Source: Actimicrobium antarcticum (GTDB lineage: Bacteria; Pseudomonadota; Gammaproteobacteria; Burkholderiales; Burkholderiaceae_D). From it: a stretch of 64,000 bases of DNA. The stretch is from positions 1 to 64,000 of the forward strand of contig NZ_BAAAZE010000013.1 of NCBI RefSeq assembly GCF_039536745.1, written 5' to 3'. This document shows, in pieces, positions 16,352 to 24,818 of this stretch. How positions within the stretch are numbered: the stretch's first letter is position 1; every line of letters starts with the position of its first letter. A model generated the notes under the pieces. That model was not told where the DNA came from. It was given only the letters and a program-made list of their open reading frames with translations, and searched no databases. A program made the position numbers and the translations under genes.

Positions 16352-17182
16352 ATGCCAGACCTCCCAGCCAGCCTCGATCTTGCCGCCAGCTGGATTCACG
16401 ATGCCGATGCCCTGCTGATCACGGCCGGTGCTGGCATCGGGATCGACTCCGGCTTGCCCGACTTCCGTGGACCACAGGGATTCTGGGGTGCGTATCCCGG
16501 ATTGCGCCAGCCAGGCCTCGGCTTCGAAGACATCGCCAATCAACAGGCCTTCGAGCGTGACCCCAGGCAGGCGTGGGGTTTTTACGGACACCGGCTACAG
16601 CTGTATCGCAGTACCCGACCGCATGAAGGCTTTGGAATTCTGCGGGAGTTGGGGAGGCGCATGCCGCACGGCGTGTTCGTGTTCACCAGCAATGTCGACG
16701 GGCAGTTTGAGCAGGCCGGTTTTGATGCCGCCCGCATGGTTGAGTGCCATGGTTCGATTCACCACTTGCAATGCCTGGCAGCCTGTTCGACCGCTATCTG
16801 GTCGGCCGATGACTTTCATCCGGTAGTCGACGAGAAGAACTGCCGTCTACTGTCGGATTTGCCGGTCTGTCCACAGTGTGGTGGCTTGGCGCGCCCGACT
16901 ATTTTGATGTTCGACGACTGGACCTGGCTGCCGGAACGCACCGAGTTGCAGCAACGCCGAATGGCGCACTGGCTGCAAATGATGGCCAGACTGGTGGTGA
17001 TCGAAATCGGCGCGGGCACGGCCATCCCCTCGGCACGCCGCAAAGGCGAATCGCAACATGCAAGGCTGATCCGCATCAACTTGCGTGAAGCCGAGGTACG
17101 CGGACCGCAGGAAATTGGGATTGCACTCGGCGCACTGGACGCCTTGCAGGCGCTGCAGAGTCGGGTTGTGGCGCGAACTTGA
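16352..17182 (+). CDS. Sir2 family NAD-dependent protein deacylase
   Basis: A 276-residue sirtuin. Seen are the NAD-binding GAGIGIDSGLPDFRG motif (about residues 25-39), TSNVDGQFEQAGF with the Asn-Asp pair, the catalytic His in ECHGSIHHLQC, two cysteine groups (CLAAC and CPQC) suitable for the structural zinc, and a late IGAGTAIPS and INLREAEV region. It removes acyl groups from lysines using NAD. The start at 16352 is preferred because AGAAAG precedes it; ATGs at 16337 and 16271 are in frame. It reads like a housekeeping-type sirtuin rather than a long defence SIR2 protein. Confidence 0.87.
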   Translation: MPDLPASLDLAASWIHDADALLITAGAGIGIDSGLPDFRGPQGFWGAYPGLRQPGLGFEDIANQQAFERDPRQAWGFYGHRLQLYRSTRPHEGFGILRELGRRMPHGVFVFTSNVDGQFEQAGFDAARMVECHGSIHHLQCLAACSTAIWSADDFHPVVDEKNCRLLSDLPVCPQCGGLARPTILMFDDWTWLPERTELQQRRMAHWLQMMARLVVIEIGAGTAIPSARRKGESQHARLIRINLREAEVRGPQEIGIALGALDALQALQSRVVART

Positions 17183-17201
17183 TTCGACAAAAAAGGCGCT
17201 A

Positions 17202-17240
17202 TTGCGATTAGAGAAAAAAATTGCAATAATGCAACATAAT
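17202..17240 (+). promoter_or_regulatory. Promoter with overlapping palindrome, WYL gene
   Basis: TTGCGA (17202-17207), 17-base spacer and AATAAT (17225-17230) make a plausible promoter. The palindrome TTGCAATAATGCAA (17221-17234) overlaps the -10 and is well placed for repression, perhaps by the WYL protein itself. Confidence 0.4.
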
Positions 17241-17313
17241 CCACCTAGCAAAGGCGTGCCGTGAACGTTCAACCTACAGGCTATCCTGCCAAACACTGGC
17301 CGCACACACGCTG

Positions 17314-18321
17314 ATGGCAACGAACCAGCAAACCCTGATGCGGCAATGGAATATGTTGCGATGCATTCCGCGCGCTCCGGGCAAGATCACGACGCAGGAT
17401 CTGTGTGAGCGATTGCGTCAGGCTGAATTCACGGTGACGCTGCGTACGCTGCAACGGGATCTGAATGAATTGTCTGCCGTCTTTCCGCTGACGGTCGACG
17501 ACCGGAATAAGCCGTTCGGATGGAGCTGGCAGCGGGATGCGCAAAGCTTCGACCTGCCCGGGCTGCAGCTCGATGAGGCGTTGATGCTGACAATGGTTGA
17601 ACAGCAACTGCAAAACCAGCTGCCGCCATCAACGCTTGCCGCGCTCACACCGTACTTCCAATCGGCTGCAAAAACGCTGGCCAATACGCAAACCCGGGGC
17701 AACGCGAAAGCCTGGCTCAACAAGGCGCGCACCATCCCTGCAACGCAGCCGCTGCTGGCGCCTGTCATTGCGCCGGTCTGCCAGCAAACGATTTATCAAG
17801 CCCTGATGTGCGACCAGCAACTCTCGCTTCATTACCGCAAGCGCGCGGCCAGGCAAGTTACTGTGTACGGCACCGTACATCCCCTTTCGGTGGTCCAGCG
17901 CGGCGGAGTCGTGTATCTGGTCTGTCTGTTTGCGGACTATCAGGACATCCGCTTCCTGCCGTTGCACCGGGTGGAAAAGGCAGAAATGCTGCACCTGCCG
18001 TCGCGGGTGCCGAAAGGGTTTTCGATCGATGCGTATATCGCCACAGGCGCGTTCGGGGTCGGTGCGGGGGATACCATTTCATTGACAGCTATTTTCAGCG
18101 CGGCTGCAGGTGAGCACCTGCTGGAAAGTCGCTTGTCCACCGACCAGACGGTGACGGAACTGGATGATGGCCGACTGACGCTGCGGGCAACTGTGCCGAA
18201 TACGAAACAGCTGTGCTGGTGGCTGCTCGGGCTCGGTGATGGCGTCGAAGTCATCGGTCCAAAGGCACTGCGGCAACAGATGAAGGAATCAGCCGAGCGC
18301 ATGCATGCCTTGTACGCCTAG
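17314..18321 (+). CDS. WYL domain transcriptional regulator
   Basis: A 335-residue regulator: N-terminal winged helix (about residues 8-65, with QDLCERLRQAEFTVTLRTLQRDLNEL) followed by a WYL domain (about 155-235, including LHYRKRAARQ, TVHPLSVVQRGGVVYLVC and LPLHRVEKAEML) and the WCX C-terminal extension (RLTLRATVPNTKQLCWWLLGLGDGVEVIGP). WYL proteins sense nucleic acids or small ligands and often control DNA repair, defence or stress genes. Here the motif residues are slightly diverged. It follows the sirtuin by 131 bases and precedes small unknown genes. Confidence 0.85.
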   Translation: MATNQQTLMRQWNMLRCIPRAPGKITTQDLCERLRQAEFTVTLRTLQRDLNELSAVFPLTVDDRNKPFGWSWQRDAQSFDLPGLQLDEALMLTMVEQQLQNQLPPSTLAALTPYFQSAAKTLANTQTRGNAKAWLNKARTIPATQPLLAPVIAPVCQQTIYQALMCDQQLSLHYRKRAARQVTVYGTVHPLSVVQRGGVVYLVCLFADYQDIRFLPLHRVEKAEMLHLPSRVPKGFSIDAYIATGAFGVGAGDTISLTAIFSAAAGEHLLESRLSTDQTVTELDDGRLTLRATVPNTKQLCWWLLGLGDGVEVIGPKALRQQMKESAERMHALYA

Positions 18322-18499
18322 CGTGGCGGGGCGGGTTTGACATGGCCGGGTTTCGTTCGCTCCAGCCCAGACCGGCTGCCTGTTTTTTCTGCGACACCGG
18401 TTGTCGGACCAGCCTGTAAAGGTGACTCTCTCTCGACAGCCTTCGAGTCCGCCCTGCGCATCGATGGGTGCCGATAACGAAAAATAGGGGCAAGCGATC

Positions 18500-18784
18500 A
18501 TGGATTTTCATCAAAGCATTCTTCAGCTGTTCAACCCTGCCGAGATACTTCGAATTATTGAAAAGTCAGCTCTCCAGCCTGCCATCGGCAGCGACGGAAA
18601 AGTGAATCAGATCCTCGTGCTGACCGATACGATCGACGCGGACATTTATGTCAGCTCGCAATCAGGTGAGCCGGCGCTGATCTACAGTTTCAGCGAGGGA
18701 CCAATCCATCGTGACCGGTTTCTGCAACTGCTCAACGACAGCGCAACGCGTTCGGTGCTGGAAGTCTGGCACGCAGATGCCTGA
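18500..18784 (+). CDS. Hypothetical protein, 94 aa
   Basis: Not recognised. A small acidic soluble protein (LTDTIDADIYVSSQSGEP, HRDRFLQLLNDSATRS) without signal peptide or membrane segment. It is the first of three short, unrelated genes between the WYL regulator and a recombination scar. Such isolated small acidic proteins are often immunity or antidote proteins, but no partner toxin is present. A weak GGGG-rich binding site precedes it. Confidence 0.5.
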   Translation: MDFHQSILQLFNPAEILRIIEKSALQPAIGSDGKVNQILVLTDTIDADIYVSSQSGEPALIYSFSEGPIHRDRFLQLLNDSATRSVLEVWHADA

Positions 18785-18853
18785 GCGCATCGGCATGATT
18801 GTGGCGCAGCGTGGAGTTCAAACCGATTTTGCAGACATCAGAAATGGACAGAC

Positions 18854-19258
18854 ATGCCGCAAGAAATAGAGCACATCGATGCGATTGCGCGTCAAAGCGG
18901 TCGCGATGCCCTGTACGTGATTTTCCATGACGATCTCCGTCAGCGGCTGGACTGGGCGGCACTTCCTGTTCGACAGCAAATCATTACCTGGCTCGATCTG
19001 AACGGTATGCACTGGCGACCGTGCGGTCATGTCGGAAGTACGACATTTTTCGGACGCTACCTTGGCGAGATTTATATCGACGTACCGTTTGATCTGGCAA
19101 ATCCGGACTATATGACCTTATGCGCGTTCCTGGAAAACCCCGATGGTTCCTGCAAATTTCCAGGTGCGCGGTTCTGCTATTACACGCTGGCAGAGGCGAT
19201 GAAGAATGCCGAACATGATGCCCCCGGGTTCTGGGAGAAGGTATGGGAGGATTTTTAG
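18854..19258 (+). CDS. Hypothetical protein, 134 aa
   Basis: Not recognised. A soluble, aromatic-rich, acidic protein with visible blocks FHDDLRQRLDWAALP, HWRPCGHVGST and YLGEIYIDVPFD, ending GFWEKVWEDF. It starts 69 bases after the preceding small gene and may share its transcript. It ends five bases from the convergent membrane protein gene. Fold and function cannot be assigned; an immunity-like role is a guess from size and charge only. Confidence 0.52.
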   Translation: MPQEIEHIDAIARQSGRDALYVIFHDDLRQRLDWAALPVRQQIITWLDLNGMHWRPCGHVGSTTFFGRYLGEIYIDVPFDLANPDYMTLCAFLENPDGSCKFPGARFCYYTLAEAMKNAEHDAPGFWEKVWEDF

Positions 19259-19263
19259 CCCGA

Positions 19264-19695
19264 TCAGTTCGGAAAAAACATCTCCTCGCCATCGCAGTCG
19301 ATGAGCGTCTTCCCCATGGTTGACGCGACCCAGTAAAGCAAGGCACATCCCACCAGAGCCAGACCTGCGTCTCCTGCGACAGCGTCGTGGTGCCCCACCT
19401 GTCCGATCGCACCGTGGTCGGTCCAGTTGGCGCAAATTGCAGGCCAATAGGTTGCGAACCAGTCACCCGCCAGCAGGAGCATCAAGCTCACGACGAAGGC
19501 ATACCCACCGAGGCAGCAAGCGTAGAGCTTGCATTCAAAATAGTTCCGTTCAGCTTCCGATGTGGCATCACGACGCCTGCGCCAATGGAACGGTATCCGA
19601 TACAGGGTATATAAACCGATCATCACCAGGCAAACAAGTCCAGCGAGGTTGACCAAGAAACCAAGACGCTTGAAAAAGCGGTCGAGCGTATCCAT
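19264..19695 (-). CDS. Hypothetical membrane protein, 143 aa
   Basis: Not recognised. Three or four hydrophobic segments are visible: about residues 10-30 (LGFLVNLAGLVCLVMIGLYT), 60-75 (LGGYAFVVSLMLLLA) and 105-125 (GLALVGCALLYWVAS), with a charged cytoplasmic loop in between. The C-terminus is acidic and polar. It converges with the 134-residue gene and its start lies beside the scar at 19.8 kb. Confidence 0.5.
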   Translation of the reverse strand: MDTLDRFFKRLGFLVNLAGLVCLVMIGLYTLYRIPFHWRRRRDATSEAERNYFECKLYACCLGGYAFVVSLMLLLAGDWFATYWPAICANWTDHGAIGQVGHHDAVAGDAGLALVGCALLYWVASTMGKTLIDCDGEEMFFPN

Positions 19696-19799
19696 GACTA
19701 CCTTTTATTAAAAGTGCAAACCCTGAAGAACCGACACTGCGGGCGCGATGTAGATGTGCCGTGTTCACAGGCTAAACGCACCGTGCGTCAGGATGCGTC

Positions 19800-19866
19800 G
19801 CTTGCACTTGCTGTTGGCACGCCAGTTACTATTGGAATCGAATCATTTGATCGTGCAGGCAGGACT
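19800..19866 (+). pseudogene. Fragment of AraC regulator 3' region
   Basis: This segment matches the intact AraC-family gene at about 23370-23430: both share CGCCAGTTACT, GGAATCGAATCA and GATCGTGCAGG, and one frame reads ARQLLLESNHLIVQAGL against ARQLLLESNHSIVQVGL. It is cut at both ends and joined directly to the hydrolase fragment, so it is not functional. Confidence 0.72.
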
Positions 19867-20067
19867 TCACCGGAACGGAAGCGAAAATCGCGCAATCCAG
19901 TCACCACTCCGCGAGCGCAGGGGAGTGGGCCGCTATTGTCGGCAGGGTGGTCAGAGCGAGTGCGGCGCAGAGCGTTGCGTCAGAGGTGTTCATGCGCGTG
20001 CCTTTCAGGATGCGCGGAAAGTCAGCCTACTTGCAGATCGTGTTTGTGTCCACAGGGTAATGGCAGG
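19864..20067 (-). pseudogene. Fragment of alpha/beta hydrolase 5' end and leader
   Basis: The stretch aligns with 13850-14058, the first 45 or so codons and the leader of the exported alpha/beta hydrolase. Shared blocks include GCCTTTCAGGATGCGCGGAAAG (leader, split here as two shared parts), the start codon position at 19990-19992, and ATCCAGTCACC within the coding part. Several small insertions and deletions break the frame. It abuts the AraC fragment, making a two-locus mosaic. Confidence 0.75.
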
Positions 20068-20103
20068 TCGCGGGTCAGTGCGACGTGCCGGTTGGCGATC
20101 AAC

Positions 20104-21060
20104 TTACTGTAGAAGAGCCGGCTGATGTGCGGAAAGCCGCATCTGGCCGCCTTGTTTGCCAGCGGCTTCGCGCTCGCCAGCCAGCTTGAACACAGCCATC
20201 AGCTCTGTCAGTCCACCCGCCTGGTCCTGCAGGGATTCCGCGGCAGCGGCGGCTTGCTCCACCAGCGCGGCATTTTGCTGGGTGACCGAGTCCATCTGTG
20301 TGATGGCCTGATTGATCTGCGTGATGCCGGCGGTCTGCTCGCTGCTGGCAGCCGTAATTTCGCTCATGATGTCGGTCACGCGGTTGACGCTGGCCACGAT
20401 CTCTTCCATCGTCGCACCGGCCTGATCGACCAGTTTCGAACCGGCGTTAACTTTTTCTACCGAATCGCCGATCAGCGTTTTGATTTCCTTGGCGGCAGCG
20501 GCCGAGCGCTGCGCCAGCGTACGCACTTCGGAGGCCACTACCGCAAAACCGCGCCCCTGTTCACCGGCGCGGGCCGCTTCGACGGCGGCGTTGAGTGCCA
20601 GGATGTTGGTCTGGAAGGCGATGCCGTCGATGACGCCGATGATGTCGACAATCTTGCGCGCCGACGCATTGATCGAACTCATTGTGCCGACCACCTGCGC
20701 TACGACCGCGCCACCTTGCTGTGCAACTTCGGCAGCAGTCACTGCCAGCTGATTGGCCTGACGCGCATTATCGGCATTTTGCGTGACGGTGCCGGTCAGC
20801 TCTTCCATCGACGAAGCGGTCTCTTCGAGTGAGCTGGCCTGTTGCTCGGTACGGGAAGACAGATCAAGATTGCCAGCAGCGATCTGACTGGACGCGGTGG
20901 CGATCGTATCGCTATTGGCCCGGACCCGGCCGACCAGGTCGGCCAGACTATCGCGCATGGATTTCATGGCGAACAGCAGGCTGGAGCGATCATTTTTTTT
21001 GAGTTCGATCGACACGGCCAGACCACTAGCCGCGATCCTTGCAGCAATGTCGGCCGTCAA
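20104..21060 (-). pseudogene. Methyl-accepting chemotaxis protein, 5'-truncated
   Basis: The frame encodes 318 residues: the end of a HAMP domain (RIAASGLAVSIELKKNDRSSLL), the methylation helices, and the conserved hairpin with IDGIAFQTNILALNAAVEAARAGEQGRGFAVVASEVR. The ligand-binding domain and both membrane helices are missing; in-frame stop TGA lies four codons before the first possible start (a TTG). Full-length relatives have about 520 residues. It could be expressed as a soluble signalling fragment, but truncation beside a recombination scar makes a dead gene more likely. No C-terminal CheR-binding pentapeptide is seen. Confidence 0.8.
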
Positions 21061-21296
21061 GTCTGGTTCTCAACGATCTCGCGTCGAATGCCGCGCACGG
21101 TCGGAACCGCGACGTTGGATTCGCTCGCGGCTGACGTAATTGATGCGGCAAGCGTCAACCGTGATACAGACGCCGTTTATTAAAAAAATGACCTGAGTCA
21201 GCGTAGAGCCAGCGCGAAAATATCAGTTGGAATGCGGCCGAATCACATTGTCCAGCTTCAAACAGCGATGGTGTCATCGCGCATCGCGCACCTTCG

Positions 21297-22367
21297 TCAT
21301 TTAGGCCGCGGTCTTTCCAGCCCGTGGTCCGGCACCGAAAGCTCGCCCCGCCGCAATGCAGCCACCGCTTCGGCCACTGCGCGCGCAACATTGCGTACTT
21401 CCTCCTGAACGGCAAAATCCTTGTCCAGCGTCTCATGGCTTTCTGCATACGATTCGTAGTAGCCGATGAACCGATCCAGCCGCGACTGGACCCCGGCATC
21501 GATCAGCCCCATCCAGTCCAGCCAGTCCGATAATCCGCGCCGTACGCCTTCGATACCGGCCACGTCGCCGTGTACCACCAGACCGTACGTGCGACCAGCC
21601 AGATGTTTCGGATACGGCCAGCCAGCCAGTTCCAGTTCCTTTGCCTTGGCCGCATTTTTGCCGTGCGTCGCGGTCGGATCGGGGTTGCCGCCGTCGGCAC
21701 AGACCAGGCGGTCGATCATCAGCTTCAGGACGGCCGGGGTCTGATACCAGTAGACCGGCGTGAGAATGATCACGCCGTGCGCCGCGACCCATTTTTCGTA
21801 GATCTCCGCCATCCAGTCATTGGTCTGGCGCTGCCCATGATTCGGGTAGCAGCTGCACGGCCAATGGCACAGCGGCATGGCGGTTGAGACGCATCCCTTG
21901 CAGGGATGAATATGGTGATCGTAATCGGATGTCAGTCGGCTCAGGTCGAGCAGATCAACTTCGATGCCGGCCTGCTCAAGAATTTCCTGCGCCATTACGG
22001 ACAGCCGCCAGGTCTTGGAAATCTCGCCGGGGCAGCTACCGTCGTTGCGCGCAGAACCGCAGACAAGTAAAACGCGTGAGCGGGTCGCGTGATCTTTCTG
22101 TACGGTCTCTGCGGCAATTAAGCGGTCGCGGGTTACTTTCCATTCGATCGACAGATCGTAGTCAGGATCGGAAAATTCGCTCCCGGCTTTTTCGGTCAGC
22201 GGTGCCTTGTGGCCACTTTCATAATTGTCCCAGGCGATTTCTTCGACTGCGGCCAACTGTTTTGCCACGCTGTCAAACGCGGGGTCGAGGAACGACTTAT
22301 GAAATTCGAGGTGGAATTCGTTACGGGCCAGCGGTGCCGCCGCTTGCCCTTTGCGCGGTGCAGTCAT
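21297..22367 (-). CDS. Flavodoxin-like NAD(P)H-dependent FMN reductase family protein
   Basis: A 356-residue protein: an N-terminal helical extension of about 100 residues of unknown role, then a flavodoxin-like FMN-binding domain (RVLLVCGSARNDGSCPGEISK as the phosphate loop, PVYWYQTPAVLKLMIDRLVCADGG as the second FMN loop). A Cys-rich insert (HPCKGCVSTAMPLCHWPCSCYPNH) has six cysteines and could bind metal or form disulfides, as in NADPH-dependent iron-sulfur flavoproteins. Start at 22367 is preferred (GGGA nine bases before); 22379 is in frame and equally possible. It is divergent from the AraC-type regulator, a likely controller. Confidence 0.75.
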   Translation of the reverse strand: MTAPRKGQAAAPLARNEFHLEFHKSFLDPAFDSVAKQLAAVEEIAWDNYESGHKAPLTEKAGSEFSDPDYDLSIEWKVTRDRLIAAETVQKDHATRSRVLLVCGSARNDGSCPGEISKTWRLSVMAQEILEQAGIEVDLLDLSRLTSDYDHHIHPCKGCVSTAMPLCHWPCSCYPNHGQRQTNDWMAEIYEKWVAAHGVIILTPVYWYQTPAVLKLMIDRLVCADGGNPDPTATHGKNAAKAKELELAGWPYPKHLAGRTYGLVVHGDVAGIEGVRRGLSDWLDWMGLIDAGVQSRLDRFIGYYESYAESHETLDKDFAVQEEVRNVARAVAEAVAALRRGELSVPDHGLERPRPK

Positions 22368-22607
22368 GAGGATTCCCATCAGATGCTGGCCTCGCGCGCG
22401 GGTGCGCAACAGTCGAGTAGGGACAGCGTACTTCTTACGATAGTCCTTTGCGTGGATTGGGTATGTTCGCTGTTTCGCTTTCCGGTACTTTTTCAGCAAC
22501 AGTTCAATAAACTACGCATTCCCACTGGAATGGCTGTCGAGTAGCACACCACTGTCTGATGGTGCGATACTCAAGCCCCGATCATCCCGCTGCTCCATTA
22601 ACCGCCC

Positions 22608-23525
22608 ATGCCGTTTGCCGACCTGTCGCGCCTGTCGAGTCACGTGCCCCTGCGCATCCAGCTCATCGCCGTCGGTGAGCCCGGCAGCATCACGCTCTCC
22701 GGCCTGCTCCACCCTTTGCGTCTGGCCGAAAAACTGCTCGGCGCGACACGCATGATCCTCACCATTACCAGCCCGCAGACAGCGTGTCCCAGCGATGGCC
22801 TGACCCTGCTGGTCGCGGACGATGAAGTGCATCCACCCGCCAACCTGCGCGACCTGATTACACTGTGTCGTCAATCCGATTGCTGGGGCGCGGTCGGTAG
22901 TGCCGTGCTGTGGCTGGCGCGTGCCAGCGTCCTCGATGGCGTGCGTACCGCGTTACCGTGGGCGCTGTATCCGGAGACCGATGACGCCGCCGAGCGCGCC
23001 ATCCTGACACCGCAGTTGTTTGAATGTGATGGCCGGGTGCTGACCTGTTGTGGCGGTACCGCCAGCATCGATTTTGCGCTGACGCTGATCGAGCAGATCT
23101 TCGGTGTGGCGCTGGCTGCGCAGATCAGGGAAGCACTCTGTATCGATCGCGTACGCGGCGCCAGCGAGCGCCAGAGGGTAGCCTTGCAGGCGCGCTTCGG
23201 TGCCTCGCAACCGAAGCTGACCGAAGCCGTCACGCTGATGGAAGCCAATCTGGAAGAGCCGCTCGGCACCGACGGCATCGCCAGTCTGGTGGGACTGTCG
23301 CGACGCCAGCTGGATCGCCTGTTCAAGCAGCATCTGGGCAGCGTGCCATCGCGCTATTACCTCGACCTGCGCTTGCAGCGGGCGCGCCAGTTACTGCTGG
23401 AATCGAATCACTCGATCGTGCAGGTCGGGCTGTTATGCGGCTTCTCGTCGGGCTCGCATTTTTCGACGGCGTATGGGGGATTGTTTGGCATGACGCCGCG
23501 GGAACAGCGGCAGCGTCGGACTTGA
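22608..23525 (+). CDS. GlxA-type AraC family transcriptional regulator
   Basis: A 305-residue regulator with an N-terminal DJ-1/PfpI-like (class I glutamine amidotransferase fold) ligand domain (about residues 12-175, including LLVADDEVHPP and WLARASVLDGVRTALPWALYPE) and a C-terminal AraC helix-turn-helix pair (about 205-300, with IASLVGLSRRQLDRLFKQHLG and VQVGLLCGFSSGSHFSTAYG). Relatives such as ArgR, CdhR and GbdR control amino-acid, carnitine or betaine catabolism. Ligand is not known. It is divergent from the flavodoxin-like gene. A decayed copy of its 3' part lies at 19800-19866. Confidence 0.86.
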   Translation: MPFADLSRLSSHVPLRIQLIAVGEPGSITLSGLLHPLRLAEKLLGATRMILTITSPQTACPSDGLTLLVADDEVHPPANLRDLITLCRQSDCWGAVGSAVLWLARASVLDGVRTALPWALYPETDDAAERAILTPQLFECDGRVLTCCGGTASIDFALTLIEQIFGVALAAQIREALCIDRVRGASERQRVALQARFGASQPKLTEAVTLMEANLEEPLGTDGIASLVGLSRRQLDRLFKQHLGSVPSRYYLDLRLQRARQLLLESNHSIVQVGLLCGFSSGSHFSTAYGGLFGMTPREQRQRRT

Positions 23526-23536
23526 TGGGATGGCGT

Positions 23537-23587
23537 GAAATTTCAGCGGCACGATTGAACGCAGACATTGCGCACGACTGAAATTTC
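23537..23587. terminator. Inverted repeat between convergent genes
   Basis: GAAATTTCAG (23537-23546) and its exact complement CTGAAATTTC (23578-23587) flank a 31-base interior, between the AraC-type gene and msrA which converge. Candidate bidirectional terminator; no T run. Confidence 0.4.
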
Positions 23588-23607
23588 CCTCATTGCCCGA
23601 TCGTCGT

Positions 23608-24219
23608 TCAATGTTTCGCAGTGCCCCAGACTTCCGCCACCCGCGCATCCCGGCCACAGCCATTGCGGTAGTACGCATAGCGGATCGGATTCTTCTTGTA
23701 GTAATCCTGGTGATAGTCCTCGGCCATGTAGAACTTCGTCAGCGGAATGGTTTCGGTAAAAATCTCCTTCACCTTGCCAGCCTTCAGGATGGCTGCCTTG
23801 CTGGCGTCGACAGCGGCGCGTTGTGCATCATTTTCGACAAAGATCGCACTCCGGTACTGATTGCCGACATCGCAGAACTGGCGATCCTTGACGGTCGGGT
23901 CGATGTGGTGGAAGAAGTAGTCGAGCAGGGTGGCGTAGCTGACCTTGGCCGGGTCGTAATTCACTTTGACCACCTCGATATGGCCGCTGTTACCGGCGCT
24001 GACCTGCTGGTACGTCGGATTGACCACCTTACCGCCGCTGTAGCCGGATTCGACCGTCAATACGCCCGGCAATTTTTCGAAGTCGGCTTCGATGCACCAG
24101 AAGCAGCCGCCACCGAAGACGGCGCTGGCTGGTGCGGCCGCGACCGCTGCTGGCGGTGTCTGCGCATGGGCTGTTGCGCTCAGTAGCAGCATGGAAAGAA
24201 ACAGGGATAGACGGTTCAT
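23608..24219 (-). CDS. msrA: Peptide-methionine (S)-S-oxide reductase, exported
   Basis: A 203-residue MsrA with signal peptide (MNRLSLFLSMLLLSATAHAQ), so it acts in the periplasm. The catalytic GGCFWC motif lies at about residues 37-42, followed by ESGYSGG and the DPTVKDRQFCDVGNQYRSAI and YAEDYHQDYYKKNP-like blocks of the family. It repairs the S-epimer of methionine sulfoxide in proteins. It overlaps msrB by four bases (ATGA), so the pair is translationally coupled and covers both epimers. Confidence 0.93.
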   Translation of the reverse strand: MNRLSLFLSMLLLSATAHAQTPPAAVAAAPASAVFGGGCFWCIEADFEKLPGVLTVESGYSGGKVVNPTYQQVSAGNSGHIEVVKVNYDPAKVSYATLLDYFFHHIDPTVKDRQFCDVGNQYRSAIFVENDAQRAAVDASKAAILKAGKVKEIFTETIPLTKFYMAEDYHQDYYKKNPIRYAYYRNGCGRDARVAEVWGTAKH

Positions 24220-24719
24220 GAACGTAACTCCGGAAGTGGTTGGTCGGCAGCGACAAACGTCAAGGCGACGCCGTTATTGCAATAGCGCAGGCCGGTCGGT
24301 TTCGGGCCATCATCAAATTTGTGGCCCTGATGACCGCCGCAGCGTGCGCAGTGGTATTCGGTACGCGGCAGGATGATCTTGAAATCCCTTTTTGTATCGA
24401 GTGCCGTCGGGATGAAGTCGAAAAAACTCGGCCAGCCGGTGCCGCTGTCAAACTTGGTGGTGCTCTTGAACAGTGGGTTGTTGCAGGCGGCGCAAACGAA
24501 GGTGCCAGCGCGCTTTTCGGCATTCAGCGCGCTGCTGCCGGGACGCTCGGTGCCTTCTTCGAACAGGACATCGTAGCTGGCAGCCGGCAGCAAGGCCTTC
24601 CACTGGGCGTGGGTTTTGTTGAGCGGAAAAGTGGCGGCGAACGAGGTCGCGCCGAATTGCAGTAGTGCTGCGCCGCCGAACAGGCCGGACAAGCGCTGGA
24701 TGAGTTGACGTCGATTCAT
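24216..24719 (-). CDS. msrB: Peptide-methionine (R)-S-oxide reductase, Tat-exported
   Basis: A 167-residue MsrB. The N-terminus MNRRQLIQRLSGLFGG is a twin-arginine signal. Zinc ligands are seen as CAAC and CARC pairs, FDSGTGWPSFF and GHQGHKFDDGP are family blocks, and the catalytic Cys lies in RYCNNGVAL. It reduces the R-epimer of methionine sulfoxide. AAGGAG precedes the ATG at 24719; the ATG at 24761 would put extra residues before the Tat motif. First gene of the msrBA pair. Confidence 0.93.
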   Translation of the reverse strand: MNRRQLIQRLSGLFGGAALLQFGATSFAATFPLNKTHAQWKALLPAASYDVLFEEGTERPGSSALNAEKRAGTFVCAACNNPLFKSTTKFDSGTGWPSFFDFIPTALDTKRDFKIILPRTEYHCARCGGHQGHKFDDGPKPTGLRYCNNGVALTFVAADQPLPELRS

Positions 24720-24818
24720 GATGACTCCTTGAAACAGGTTGGTACGGACAGAGTGCAGCAACGGATTCAGACCAAGTTTAACTGCGATGCCGATTCGTCG
24801 TCGGCATGCCAGCTTTGC

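Noticed and set aside
15944..16591. Long minus-strand open frame over the sirtuin promoter and start
   Set aside because: It overlaps the clearly coding sirtuin 5' end antisense and has no family likeness.
16352..17182. Sirtuin as part of a SIR2-based phage defence system
   Set aside because: It is a short deacylase-type protein with zinc cysteines and no Argonaute, HerA or STAND partner nearby.
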